A stretch of 64,000 nucleotides of DNA from Endozoicomonas sp. OPT23 (GCF_009653635.1 NZ_PPFD01000003.1:514955-578954); one strand, 5' to 3'; numbered from the stretch's first letter, positions 41,751 to 52,930 are shown. The notes: a model not told the origin generated them from the letters alone. Numbers and translations: made by a program.

Positions 41751-44700
41751 CTATCGCCTGCGAGGTGGAGTATATGTTTCAGGTATAGCCTCATCAGTTT
41801 TACCAAGAAACTCTCTTCTCATAACTCGCTCCAGATCAAGTAAGCTCCAGCCATACTTTTCGCAATCGTCAGATAACTCACAGAACCTGGCTAATGTCAT
41901 TCTAGAAAAACCTTGCTGCCTGTAGGTCTCATAGCTGGCTTGTCTTTCTATTAATCTTGCTCCTGTGAATGGAACAGTTGTATACGCCTTTCCTTTTTGA
42001 GTACAAACATCTTCGACCAGCTTAAGGTGAGAAACAGTATCGTCAGCAAATATTATGTGCTGAACCTGTGGATTTTTTTCCAGATATTGCCTTACAGCTA
42101 GCCCTTTATCGCCCGGTGATTTCATTTCCTCTTGAGTCGCTGCTTTCAGTTCTTTTTGGTACACTTCAGCCGTCAGGTTTTCTTCTCTAATTTCCTGACC
42201 AGTGATAATTACCTGATCAAATAGATCTCTGCCAAGTCCTGACTCTTCGAGTTTTTCATCAAGTCTCCTCGAACCATTCTTACTCAACAATACAACTTCT
42301 GCTTTTGCCGGTTTCGCTTTATCACGCATGCGTTGAAGAAGGGACTTTGTTTCAGGGTTGATCTGTACTCTCTTGAATTGTGAGCCTAGCGTTATCAAAG
42401 TCTCATCTAAATCTAGAAATACAGTGGTTTCTACCCCTGATTTGATGTGATTAAGCATCTCTTCAAGGTTCAGGCAAGGTTCTGTTCTGCCTGATTGAAC
42501 TGGTACAGGCTGTGCCATAGAGAGAGGTTGTAAAGAGGCTGCCTGTAAGCTGGCCTGAGAAATAGACATATATTCTTGCTGCTGATCTTCCTGATAAGGC
42601 TCAACAATTGGCTGCTCCATTTTTTGCATCGAAAATACGTATCCACTCAAACCTTCACGTTCACAAAAATCTTCCCAACTTGTATACCCTGGAAGTCCTT
42701 TAAAGCTCGCATATTCTTGCCAGCCCAGAACAACATCATCATCACAAACAGTAATGGAATTATTCTCAAATCGAATCGTAATATAGTGCCCTGATGTTGA
42801 AGTAGCACCTTTATGACAGACAATACTATCGATAACGTAGTCCTGCATTATCGGTTCAGCTGTATTCAGTGTCGCTCTATTGCCTTCTGCAGGAAGTATT
42901 GGGACCTTTACAATTAGTCCATCCCCCTTACCAAGGTTTTTCAGTATCTCATTACCAGAGTCGGACTTTTTCATACTGCCAGGCTTCTGAGGATCAGGTA
43001 TATCTATTTGAGGTTTTTGTGCCTGATTATCAAAAAGTTTCAACTGTATTCTGAGTGTTTCCGGTGCTCTTTCACCCAATGGTCGCAGCAACAACTGCTT
43101 CCTGGTTGTGATCTGACCCTGAGCACCCAGACCTTTCGCCCTTTCACCCCAATTGAATTTGTTGTCTTCACCTAAAATACCCGGCTCGGTGAACTGCTGA
43201 ACAAAGCCCTGGATTGTATTGTGATTACCTTCCAATGGAATCGGAAGAATGGCCACCGGATCAGGAGCAGCCGCATCGGAAGAATCTCTTGCTATGCCAT
43301 TAACCAGCATTTCCTTATGATCTACCGTTAACAGACAATTATCAGGCCTCTCTGTCAGACCGAAAACATCCATTATATCTCGCGTAAATTCTTCAGGGTC
43401 CTGCTGCTGAATAGTCGCTGGTAGCAGGGGCTGTCCTTCTTTGGCACCCAACACAGCAACAGATGCTGCCCTTTTGACTGTGCGCCCAAACTCCAGATAA
43501 TCTCTTAAAAAGGAACGCTGGTAGTCAGTCAGAGTTTTGGAACCAGCCGGCCTTCTATCGTTTAATGCATAGCAAAGATTGAGGAAGCTGTTTCTGAGCT
43601 TGAAGTAGTTATTAAGCTGCTGACCGACATGATAACTCCCCTTCGCATCAACAAGACCATCCCGGATGGCCCTGGCTGGATCTGTCACTACCAGTTTTGC
43701 CAACCTCTCAATACTTGCAGCTCGTACTCTTGCTTGTTGCGATACCCACTCATTTTTTTGGTCAACTGTTGTACAGCTCGCTGGTGCATCAGCATTAGTT
43801 GGGCATGAAGGGTACTGCTTCTGGATAATATCCTTGGCTGCTGCCAGCGGAACTCCTCGTTCCAAATCTTCAAGCGCCCCGGACTTACCCGCGGAGAAAG
43901 CCAGTTGTTGAAGAGAGCTGTTCATAAAACACATATTGAACCAGTTGAGAAGGCCGTCACTGACCGGATGCAACCTCGCATCAAGGACGTCATCAAGCCG
44001 GGTTCTTCCGGGAACAACATCCATATGTTTGGACATTTCCTTAAACGCTTCAGTAACGCCTACTATCGGACTACTTTGGGTTTTATCCCATTGCAGGCTT
44101 CCGGAATAAAGTAGATGTTTAAAAACTTCCGGAGGAAACTGGACATGCAGGAGCCGCTGGTCTCTTTGTATATTTCGGAAAAAACCAAGAGCCTCAGCCA
44201 ACTTGTCTGGCTGGAAGTGGTTTGCTTTTATTTTTGAAAATAATGCATAGTATTCTTCATCACTGGCCACAAGAGGAGGTTGACCCCCTCTTGTATATTG
44301 ATAAAAATCTTGATTGGCTGCAGCTGACTCACCATATGGAATGTTCGGATCATACTCAGGGCCTTCAAACGTTTTTTCACTTATTTTCAAGCCAGCTTTT
44401 TCCTTCAACCTTTTAAAGTCAGAACCTATGGCATCAGCAAAAGCTCCAGAAGATATACCCAGTGTTTGTGACCGTCCTAATAAACCCGCTACCGCTTCTT
44501 CATTTAGAACATCATTATCCATAGCCAATTGAAAATCTTCTTCGGTATCCTTGATGTAGCCCTTTTTTCTAGCTAAATAAGTGAATGCGTCTCGCTGATC
44601 CTTTGAGCCTGCCTTCTTATCTTGAGTCACCCGCCTGGCTTGTTCCACTTCCTGAAGGCTAATACTACCAGGATCACTTCTTCGTCTGGTCAATATAGAA

Positions 44701-47039
44701 TCTGTAGGCCTGCGTTCTAATGGAGGCGTTGTTGGCCCCTGCCTGCCTGACGGCATTACCTTCTGCAACCTTAAGAGAATAGGCTCCACCCTGTAGTCAG
44801 TAGCAAGGTCAGTACTTGTATCTATTATCCTGAGGTCATCATCGGTCAGTTCTCTTGATGCCACCTCCAGAGCCTTTCTACTGTCGTCCAGTTCATACAA
44901 ATACCCTATTCCGGCAACCAAAGTTTTGTATGCTTCAATCTTTTGACGCTCAAGCTGAGATTCTTCTTTACTCTTTTTAGTCGACTCATGAGCTTGCTGA
45001 GGAGAACTTGCAGCCGCCATTTTCTTTCTGATTAGGGCCGAGCACCTTTTTTTAGCAACCCAGGCGTCATCATTAATAGCATCCACATCACGAGAGTTGC
45101 CCCCTAAAACAGCCAGTACATGCTGTGCATCTTTTTCTGTGAACAAATATGCTTTCTGGCTAGCTGGAATCTTATTCTCTTTTACTTCAGACATCTGGAA
45201 TTCCAGTAGCGTATTAAATGCCCGCTGCTGATCAGCATTCAATAGAGGTCTAACCATTGGACTATCAACAACTGCACTCATTGGCTCTATCGGTAATGGG
45301 TGAGAATGCTTGCTTGCTGGAACTAATGGAACAGTGTCCGCATCCTCATCAACCACCACTTGTTGTTGAGGGTATGCGGCTATATATCCAAGCATTGTAC
45401 TGAAGTGGTTAAATTGAGTTTCCTGATCCCTGCCTGTCCTTGCAGCATTTATAAATTCATCGCTACAAAGCTCACAATTTAAAGCCTGCTCAAAAATCTG
45501 ATCCGCTTCCCACCCTGCTACGTTATATTTTGACTTGGTGTAGACTTCAACAGCTCTCTTTGCCTCCTGTCTATGTATTACTGGGTTGAAATCACCTTCT
45601 ATGCCATGGTTCATTAACCCATCCTGGATGGATAAATAACCAGCTCTCCTTATGTCAGGGTCATCACTTTCAACAGCCTCAAGAACACCACTATTTATAA
45701 TCCCTTTCGCGACTACATCATTTGCCTGACTTTCTTTCCATTTTTTAATATTAAATCTACTGACACAAAAACTTTTAAATGCTTTTATCGCCCGCTTAAT
45801 AATACTTTCTTTACTTTTATTATTTACGACTGATATTGCACCTTTCGGGCTTCCGTATCCGCTGCGCTGGTTACCTCTTTCTTCCAGAAATGCTTTGGTC
45901 TTAGCCACTTTCAACTTAGTATCAGCTTGATAAACAGGTTTGAGTCGGGCATGTTCCAGCTTTTCTACAAGTTTTCTATTAAGCTTCTCAAACTTTATTC
46001 GAACCCTTTCCTCATCACCTGACTCCCATGCATGCACTATATCTTCAGTCAAAAAGTGTGTTTTATTGTTTTCCAGGCCATGGATATCGTCTGTTTTCCA
46101 CTGTCCGTAGTTAAATTTGGATGCAATAAACCCATCAAATGTTTTGTAAAGTCTTTTTCCTACAGCAGGAATCTCAGAAAGCTTCTCATCCCTGAGTCTT
46201 TTAACGGTTTCTGTCGGGCGAGCATCAATGTCGACAACGGCCTGAGTCATCATCTCGTCTATCTTGTCAAAAGCCATCTTCAGAGAATCAGGATATTCAG
46301 GAGCTCCTTCACCCCGAACATCGAACTGCGGAGTAAACAGCTCTGTTTTAGCGACTAGATGCTCTCGACACTGTTCACGAACAGTCGTCTCTTCTTCTTT
46401 CAGAAATACTTTAAGGCTCTTCTCCCACTCGAAATCATGCTGACTCGTTGCTTTTGCTACCTCGTCAACAATGCTATTAATAAGCCCCTGAATTTTCGGT
46501 TCATTTTCTTTCCAGTATTCCTCAAACCCCTGCTTGATAAAATCTTCATCAGGGATTCTTTTTACCTCATCCTTATAATTCAGCCCAGCATCGTTACACA
46601 CCAATTTATACGACTCTTTTCCGCGCTTAATCAGTTCATCATCAGAGGGAATAGAAAGTAGCTCTGTCACCAAAGCTGACTCCGCATTGTGGACAGGAGT
46701 GTAAGGACTGGCACTCCAATCTTCAGCGAGGGTCATCCATGTCTGAAAATTTTTCTCTTTGCCTTCCACAAGAGTAACGTCTCTTTCAGACAGCTTCTTA
46801 TCAACAGGTGCGGCACCTTTAAGCAGTGGCGATTGTTGTAGCTCCTTATCTCTTTTCAGCCAGACTTTTACTGAGCGAAGAAAAGCTCCATGTTTTTCTG
46901 CTGTCGGACCTTTGACCCAACCAAATGCCTCGGCTTCCACCTCTCCCTTCTCATTGAGAACTGGGTAGCTTCTATCAAGATTTGCACGTGATGCGCGACC
47001 TTCCTGTTGGAACCTGATCGGATTAAATGGAGTAAGCAC
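41751..47039 (-). CDS. Ubiquitin-specific protease / HAD phosphatase fusion, candidate effector
   Basis: 1762 residues from a GTG preceded by AGGGAGGT. Residues 1-1000 are mostly helical with no recognised family. The motif S(K/R)(F/Y)N-x3-W recurs at W314, W434 and W510. A Pro/Ser/Arg-rich linker lies near 790-830. About 1029-1440 is a USP-type deubiquitinase: Cys box NMCFMNSSLQQL with Cys1037, and His box SGHYITIRF with His1418 followed by an acidic CDDDVV. Residues 1530-1700 form a HAD domain with FLDLDETL (Asp1543, Asp1545), LLSKNG and FADDTVSHL. USPs are typical of eukaryotes, so the likely target is host ubiquitin conjugates. No signal peptide is seen, so type III or IV secretion would be needed. 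Horizontal origin is likely but not proven. Confidence 0.88.
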   Translation of the reverse strand: MLTPFNPIRFQQEGRASRANLDRSYPVLNEKGEVEAEAFGWVKGPTAEKHGAFLRSVKVWLKRDKELQQSPLLKGAAPVDKKLSERDVTLVEGKEKNFQTWMTLAEDWSASPYTPVHNAESALVTELLSIPSDDELIKRGKESYKLVCNDAGLNYKDEVKRIPDEDFIKQGFEEYWKENEPKIQGLINSIVDEVAKATSQHDFEWEKSLKVFLKEEETTVREQCREHLVAKTELFTPQFDVRGEGAPEYPDSLKMAFDKIDEMMTQAVVDIDARPTETVKRLRDEKLSEIPAVGKRLYKTFDGFIASKFNYGQWKTDDIHGLENNKTHFLTEDIVHAWESGDEERVRIKFEKLNRKLVEKLEHARLKPVYQADTKLKVAKTKAFLEERGNQRSGYGSPKGAISVVNNKSKESIIKRAIKAFKSFCVSRFNIKKWKESQANDVVAKGIINSGVLEAVESDDPDIRRAGYLSIQDGLMNHGIEGDFNPVIHRQEAKRAVEVYTKSKYNVAGWEADQIFEQALNCELCSDEFINAARTGRDQETQFNHFSTMLGYIAAYPQQQVVVDEDADTVPLVPASKHSHPLPIEPMSAVVDSPMVRPLLNADQQRAFNTLLEFQMSEVKENKIPASQKAYLFTEKDAQHVLAVLGGNSRDVDAINDDAWVAKKRCSALIRKKMAAASSPQQAHESTKKSKEESQLERQKIEAYKTLVAGIGYLYELDDSRKALEVASRELTDDDLRIIDTSTDLATDYRVEPILLRLQKVMPSGRQGPTTPPLERRPTDSILTRRRSDPGSISLQEVEQARRVTQDKKAGSKDQRDAFTYLARKKGYIKDTEEDFQLAMDNDVLNEEAVAGLLGRSQTLGISSGAFADAIGSDFKRLKEKAGLKISEKTFEGPEYDPNIPYGESAAANQDFYQYTRGGQPPLVASDEEYYALFSKIKANHFQPDKLAEALGFFRNIQRDQRLLHVQFPPEVFKHLLYSGSLQWDKTQSSPIVGVTEAFKEMSKHMDVVPGRTRLDDVLDARLHPVSDGLLNWFNMCFMNSSLQQLAFSAGKSGALEDLERGVPLAAAKDIIQKQYPSCPTNADAPASCTTVDQKNEWVSQQARVRAASIERLAKLVVTDPARAIRDGLVDAKGSYHVGQQLNNYFKLRNSFLNLCYALNDRRPAGSKTLTDYQRSFLRDYLEFGRTVKRAASVAVLGAKEGQPLLPATIQQQDPEEFTRDIMDVFGLTERPDNCLLTVDHKEMLVNGIARDSSDAAAPDPVAILPIPLEGNHNTIQGFVQQFTEPGILGEDNKFNWGERAKGLGAQGQITTRKQLLLRPLGERAPETLRIQLKLFDNQAQKPQIDIPDPQKPGSMKKSDSGNEILKNLGKGDGLIVKVPILPAEGNRATLNTAEPIMQDYVIDSIVCHKGATSTSGHYITIRFENNSITVCDDDVVLGWQEYASFKGLPGYTSWEDFCEREGLSGYVFSMQKMEQPIVEPYQEDQQQEYMSISQASLQAASLQPLSMAQPVPVQSGRTEPCLNLEEMLNHIKSGVETTVFLDLDETLITLGSQFKRVQINPETKSLLQRMRDKAKPAKAEVVLLSKNGSRRLDEKLEESGLGRDLFDQVIITGQEIREENLTAEVYQKELKAATQEEMKSPGDKGLAVRQYLEKNPQVQHIIFADDTVSHLKLVEDVCTQKGKAYTTVPFTGARLIERQASYETYRQQGFSRMTLARFCELSDDCEKYGWSLLDLERVMRREFLGKTDEAIPETYTPPRRR

Positions 47040-47127
47040 AGCGACCTCCCTGTCGATGGCATAGCTGTAGAGAATTACTCGAAAGCTTAGCCAAGCAACA
47101 GAGTGTCACTTTTTCGACAGCAAAGGG

Positions 47128-47154
47128 GGGCTCTGACCAGAAAGGTCAGAGCCC
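47128..47154 (-). terminator. Hairpin after thiC
   Basis: A perfect 11-bp stem (GGGCTCTGACC/GGTCAGAGCCC) with a 5-base loop lies 10 bases beyond the thiC stop. The minus-strand 3' flank has CCC then TTT, so it is terminator-like but not ideal. Confidence 0.7.
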
Positions 47155-47163
47155 GAATCGATA

Positions 47164-48963
<1,800 letters not shown>

Positions 48964-48990
48964 TTAGAGGTATAAACAGTCTTTCATCTT

Positions 48991-49094
48991 CTTGTTCCCT
49001 TCGCAGGTATTAGCCTGATCAGGTTCGACGGATTCCACAAAGCAGTCAGTAAAACTGATGGCTTTATGGTCTCAGCACTTGGCGCTCCGACAAG
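48991..49094 (-). promoter_or_regulatory. TPP riboswitch (THI element) of thiC
   Basis: The minus strand carries the invariant TPP-sensor blocks: GGAGCGCC, then CTGAGA, and ACCTGATC followed by TAATACCTGCGAAGGGAA. The P1 stem pairs ACAAG with CTTGT (49090-49094 with 48991-48995, read on the plus strand). The P3 region is extended (GCCATCAG to CAGTCAG). Binding of thiamine pyrophosphate is expected to lower thiC expression; the control may act on initiation or through termination, and I saw no separate terminator before the start codon. Confidence 0.95.
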
Positions 49095-49155
49095 ATGACG
49101 AAATTATATGTATAAATACGCAGTCTGAACAGAGTCGATCAGACAGATTGAGAAA

Positions 49156-49824
49156 CTATGAATAGTCTCCTGCCAATTCCTTGCAAACCTGCGTACGGAA
49201 GTCTTCAAGAAAACGACTGTGCTTTTCAGCCATTTTTCTGCCTGGTTCGGTCTTCATGGTTTCCTGAATACGCAGTAACTTGAGTTCAAAATGATCCAGT
49301 GAAAACTGACGATCATTCAGCTCACGGTTTTCACCCATTGGGTCTTCAGCATCAAAGAGTTTCTGTCCCAGCTTACCGCCGGTATAAAAACAACGAGCCA
49401 GACCAATTGCACCAATGGCTTCCATACGGTCAGCATCCTGAACGACTTCTGCTTCCAGCGTTTCCGGCGTGATATTGGCAGAGTAACTGTGTGTTTTGAC
49501 TGCGTGACAAACCGCTTCAATCAGTTCTTCAGGGAAATCCAGCTGCTTCAGGCAAACAGCCGTTTCTTCAGCGGCCAGTGTTGATGCTTTGGAACGCTCG
49601 GGATGGTTCTTGGGCAGAACAATAATGTCGTGAAAATAGCAGGCAGTTAGAACCACCAGCTTGTTGAGTTCCAGACTGCCGTTTTCGATCAATTGCCGGG
49701 CTGTCTTCCAGACGCGCTGGAAATGAGAAATATCGTGAGAAGCATCATCAGACTCACGGGTTCGAAGAAAAGCATCAAACCGATCTTCCCACTCTTTCAG
49801 CAGTTCAGAGTCATTAAAATTCAT
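49156..49824 (-). CDS. HD-domain phosphohydrolase (YedJ-like)
   Basis: 222 residues from the ATG giving MNFNDSELLKEW. The metal-binding HD pattern is present: His in DISHFQRVW, HD in ACYFHDIIVL, and Asp in VVQDADRMEAIGAIG. The full layout resembles YedJ-type small HD hydrolases acting on nucleotides or related phosphates; the substrate is unknown. It lies 9 bases after the cpdA-like gene and probably shares its transcript. Confidence 0.9.
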   Translation of the reverse strand: MNFNDSELLKEWEDRFDAFLRTRESDDASHDISHFQRVWKTARQLIENGSLELNKLVVLTACYFHDIIVLPKNHPERSKASTLAAEETAVCLKQLDFPEELIEAVCHAVKTHSYSANITPETLEAEVVQDADRMEAIGAIGLARCFYTGGKLGQKLFDAEDPMGENRELNDRQFSLDHFELKLLRIQETMKTEPGRKMAEKHSRFLEDFRTQVCKELAGDYS

Positions 49825-49833
49825 AGTCAGCAA

Positions 49834-50673
49834 TTACTCAGGCTTGGCCGGCTTCTGATATCGGTAACAGGTGCGGCTGTTAATGGCTGGCGCATCATGC
49901 AGAAAATGATGTGAGTGAACAACAACTCTGTCGCCATCACTGTCATTATGAATGTCCACCAGCTGATACACCGGAGGTTCTGGTGACACATAACCTGGTT
50001 TGGCATTTTCAAGTTCAAGAGGAGTCTGATGTACTGGGGATGGCGGGCAGGAATAACTGACTCCCTGCCAGCTGCCGCTGACAGAGCGATGAAGGTGTCC
50101 AAAGAATATATGTCGAATACGATGTTTATGAGGCTTAATCACTTTAAGGAACTCATCACTGTTGGCCAGTTTGTCCTTATCCATATTTGGTAATCCAACA
50201 TCAAATGGTGGGTGATGCATAAACAGGTAAACAGGTTCACTGGTGCTGTTCAGTTCTCCCTCAAGCCATACCAACCTCTGTTCACAGAGAATGCCACCAC
50301 GTTTGCCTTTGTCTAACGTATCCAGGCAGATGAAACGGCCACAGGGCATATCCAGAGCGTATTGAATAAAGCCCTGATCGCAAACGGGATGATCGTTGAA
50401 TACAGAGAGAAAACTCTGACGATGATCATGGTTCCCCATCATCATATAAACAGGGAAAGGTAAGCGGTCCAGCTCCTGCTTTAACACCGTATAGGCTTTC
50501 GTTTCCCCCCAGTGAGTGAGATCACCTGTGATAAAACAGGCGTCAACATCAGAAGTGTGGGAAAGAATAGCGTCAATACAAAGCTTCAGCCGTGCCTGAG
50601 GGTCAATGTCGTAATTCATTTCACCGGCAGGCACTATCTGGGGATCAGAGAAGTGAATAATGCGAGTGGGCAT
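49834..50673 (-). CDS. cpdA: Class III cyclic nucleotide phosphodiesterase (CpdA-like)
   Basis: 279 residues of the calcineurin-like metallophosphoesterase fold. Metal ligands are visible in order: the Asp in IHFSDPQ, GDLTHWG, MMGNHDHR, MHHPPFDVG and FFGHLHRS. It most resembles CpdA-type enzymes that hydrolyse 3',5'-cAMP, but GpdQ-type activity on other phosphodiesters is possible. It sits between the GNAT gene and the HD gene on the minus strand. Confidence 0.85.
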   Translation of the reverse strand: MPTRIIHFSDPQIVPAGEMNYDIDPQARLKLCIDAILSHTSDVDACFITGDLTHWGETKAYTVLKQELDRLPFPVYMMMGNHDHRQSFLSVFNDHPVCDQGFIQYALDMPCGRFICLDTLDKGKRGGILCEQRLVWLEGELNSTSEPVYLFMHHPPFDVGLPNMDKDKLANSDEFLKVIKPHKHRIRHIFFGHLHRSVSGSWQGVSYSCPPSPVHQTPLELENAKPGYVSPEPPVYQLVDIHNDSDGDRVVVHSHHFLHDAPAINSRTCYRYQKPAKPE

Positions 50674-50688
50674 TGTTATGGGTTCTTA

Positions 50689-51186
50689 TCAGTGGCTCTG
50701 GGTAAGACTATAACGGGCAACCGTTCTGTTACTCCAGCCTTCAAAACCTTGAAGGTCCATTCCCAAACCTTCCATCACATCTTTGGCGAACTCGTTTTCG
50801 GTGGATGCGAAGGAAATAATTTCATTGAACCCGAGTCGTTTAAAGCCCAGATCCGTTACTGCTTCAGCCGCTTCCATCACCATGCCTTTACCGCGAAACT
50901 CCTGACGAAAGCGCCAGCTCATTTCAACAGAGTTGCCATAATTTGAAAAACCACAGTAACCAATCAGCTGGTTGGACTCTTTTAACACGACAGCCCAGCG
51001 AGACCAGCCCTGCTGATCCAGCTCTACCTGATAACGCCACAGGTCTGTTTCAGCTTTGGACAGTGGACGATGCCTGCCAAACTCTGTGGTCGCATGTTGA
51101 GCGCCCACCAAGTCAGCGTATGGCTTCAGGTCACTCTCCTGCCAGGTTCTGATAACCAGACGGGGTGTTTCGGCAATAATCAGCAC
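50689..51186 (-). CDS. GNAT-family N-acetyltransferase (RimJ/RimL-like)
   Basis: 165 residues from a GTG preceded by GGAG at a good spacing. The pattern TPRLVIRTWQESDL, IGYCGFSNYG, the acetyl-CoA loop EFRGKGMVMEA and the C-terminal NEFAKDVMEGLGM fits the RimJ/RimL/YdaF-type subfamily. The acceptor is unknown. It may be cotranscribed with the phosphodiesterase gene, 15 bases downstream. Confidence 0.9.
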   Translation of the reverse strand: MLIIAETPRLVIRTWQESDLKPYADLVGAQHATTEFGRHRPLSKAETDLWRYQVELDQQGWSRWAVVLKESNQLIGYCGFSNYGNSVEMSWRFRQEFRGKGMVMEAAEAVTDLGFKRLGFNEIISFASTENEFAKDVMEGLGMDLQGFEGWSNRTVARYSLTQSH

Positions 51187-51226
51187 AGGTGACTCCAGTA
51201 AAAAGAAAAATGGTTCCGGTAACGCA

Positions 51227-51250
51227 CTTGTCGTTAAGCTTGTCGTTAAG
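51227..51250. repeat. Perfect tandem 12-base repeat
   Basis: Two exact copies of CTTGTCGTTAAG lie back to back in the divergent region between the GNAT gene and the pqaA-like gene. They might form an operator for either gene, or be a chance duplication. Confidence 0.8.
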
Positions 51251-51449
51251 AGAATCGCCGGATGAAAAAGCGACTCTCACCAGAACGCTGTGAATGGTTC
51301 ACTTGATGGCAGCTCTTTGATAAATAGCTACAGGGTTCGACACTCGATCAGGGCAAAAGTTCGTCAGGGGTTGTTTTCATTACTGACCGCTCTTTCCGGG
51401 TGAAGAGCCACCCCTGATTTGCCGATGAAACCTCTTACAGGCAGGAGAG

Positions 51450-52787
51450 ATGCTTTTGAATCAGGAACTACAGAGCTATTTTGATGACACCTCACACTTT
51501 CACTGGAAATGTGTGAGCTTCAGTCGTTCCAGCAGTCTTCCTGATGTCGCTATTGCAGAACTGGAGCTGACTTCCCAGCTGTGGAGAGAAGGGGAAGCCC
51601 TTGGTGTTAATCAACCTGTGTGGAAACACCGTTTGACGGTTTACCTGCCAGATCAGCAACAGACAGCCACCTGCCTGCTTATGTTGATGGGAGGTGTTCG
51701 CCATAATCAAACGATGGAAACCAGCCCCTCCAGTTCGGTGGATGCAGCCAGACTGTGCAACCTGACTCATGCCCCCGTCGTAACCTTAAAAGACATTCCC
51801 AATCAGACGCTGGAATTTGGTGATGGAAAGCCAAGGTCAGAAGATGATCTTGTAGCATGGAGCTGGCAGCAATACCTTAATGACCCTGAAGGACAACGAC
51901 TAACTCCACTGCAATGGCCGATGGTGCGCAGTGTAATACGGGCAATGGATGCTGTTACTGGATTTGCTGCACAGGAACAAAGGAGTATTGACGACTTCTA
52001 TCTCTCAGGAGCTTCCAAGCGCGGTTGGGTTGCCTGGCTGACTGCGGCTCATGACTATCGAGTCATGGCCGTTGTTCCCATGGTTATCGATGTCCTGAAT
52101 GTTGAAGCCTGTATTCATCACCACCTGAATGTTTATGGCAAACACTCACCAGCCATTGATGACTATGCGGAGCAGGATATTCTCAAGCATCTCGACTCAC
52201 CGGAAATGCAGCAATTGATGGCGGATATTGATCCGTACAGTTATCGAGAAAACCTGTTTCTGCCCAAGTTTATCATCAACAGCAGTTGTGATGAGTTTTT
52301 CCCGGCTGATTCTGCCCGTTTCTATTACCACCAGCTTTCCGAACCCTGTTGGTTAAGGTATCTGCCCAATGCCAGCCATTACCTTGGGCGAGATCACAAG
52401 GTAAACACCAATGAGGTTATGGCTTCTGTTTTTGGAGCCTTGCTGAACGAAAGCTCGATTCCGGAAATGCGCTGGCATTATCTCGATGATGGTGGGCTGG
52501 AACTGCTCACTGATACACAACCCAAATCTGCTTCTGTATGGCAGTGCCATAATCCGTTATCCCGAGATTTTCGAAACCCTACTCTTCTTGAGCAAAACAT
52601 CTGTTTTGAGCAACTTAATATTGAAGCAAGTTCAAGTCTTCCGTGGGTCTATCGGTATGCTCCGGATATTCAAGACAGTGGCTGGATAGCCTTTTTCATT
52701 GAGCTGACTTTCGCCAATGGCCGTTACCCCGATCTGGTTTTAACTTCTGGCATCAGAGTATTACCTGACGTTTATCCCCAGCCTTAA
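51450..52787 (+). CDS. PqaA-type (PhoPQ-activated pathogenicity-related) hydrolase
   Basis: 445 residues. It matches the PhoPQ-activated pathogenicity-related family of alpha/beta-hydrolase-like proteins: LMLMGGVRHNQT, DLVAWSWQQYL, the nucleophile-elbow-like LSGASKRGW with its Ser, VVPMVIDVLN and the Asp region INSSCDEFFP with a later His in ASHYLGRDH. The founding member, induced by PhoPQ in Salmonella, contributes to resistance to antimicrobial peptides. No signal peptide is seen here, unlike many members. A purine-rich AGGAGAG directly precedes the ATG. Confidence 0.85.
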   Translation: MLLNQELQSYFDDTSHFHWKCVSFSRSSSLPDVAIAELELTSQLWREGEALGVNQPVWKHRLTVYLPDQQQTATCLLMLMGGVRHNQTMETSPSSSVDAARLCNLTHAPVVTLKDIPNQTLEFGDGKPRSEDDLVAWSWQQYLNDPEGQRLTPLQWPMVRSVIRAMDAVTGFAAQEQRSIDDFYLSGASKRGWVAWLTAAHDYRVMAVVPMVIDVLNVEACIHHHLNVYGKHSPAIDDYAEQDILKHLDSPEMQQLMADIDPYSYRENLFLPKFIINSSCDEFFPADSARFYYHQLSEPCWLRYLPNASHYLGRDHKVNTNEVMASVFGALLNESSIPEMRWHYLDDGGLELLTDTQPKSASVWQCHNPLSRDFRNPTLLEQNICFEQLNIEASSSLPWVYRYAPDIQDSGWIAFFIELTFANGRYPDLVLTSGIRVLPDVYPQP

Positions 52788-52810
52788 GTACCCGGACATA
52801 CGAATTCATA

Positions 52811-52843
52811 AGCTATATCCCCGCCAATAGCGGGGATATAGCT
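52811..52843. terminator. Hairpin after the PqaA-type gene
   Basis: A perfect 14-bp stem (AGCTATATCCCCGC and its complement) with a 5-base loop (CAATA) begins 23 bases after the stop codon, with no clear T run. It isolates the PqaA-type gene from the next gene. Confidence 0.7.
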
Positions 52844-52930
52844 ATCTAAAAATCGATGACGTATGTCTACACACTGAATAGTTCACTGTTAGAATCCGGA
52901 TACATCAGTACCGGAACAGGAATCGCTTTA

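Noticed and set aside
46868..47062. ATG-initiated 64-codon frame overlapping the start of the USP-HAD gene
   Set aside because: The overlapping GTG start has a strong ribosome binding site at proper spacing and leads into the long gene; the short frame has no support.
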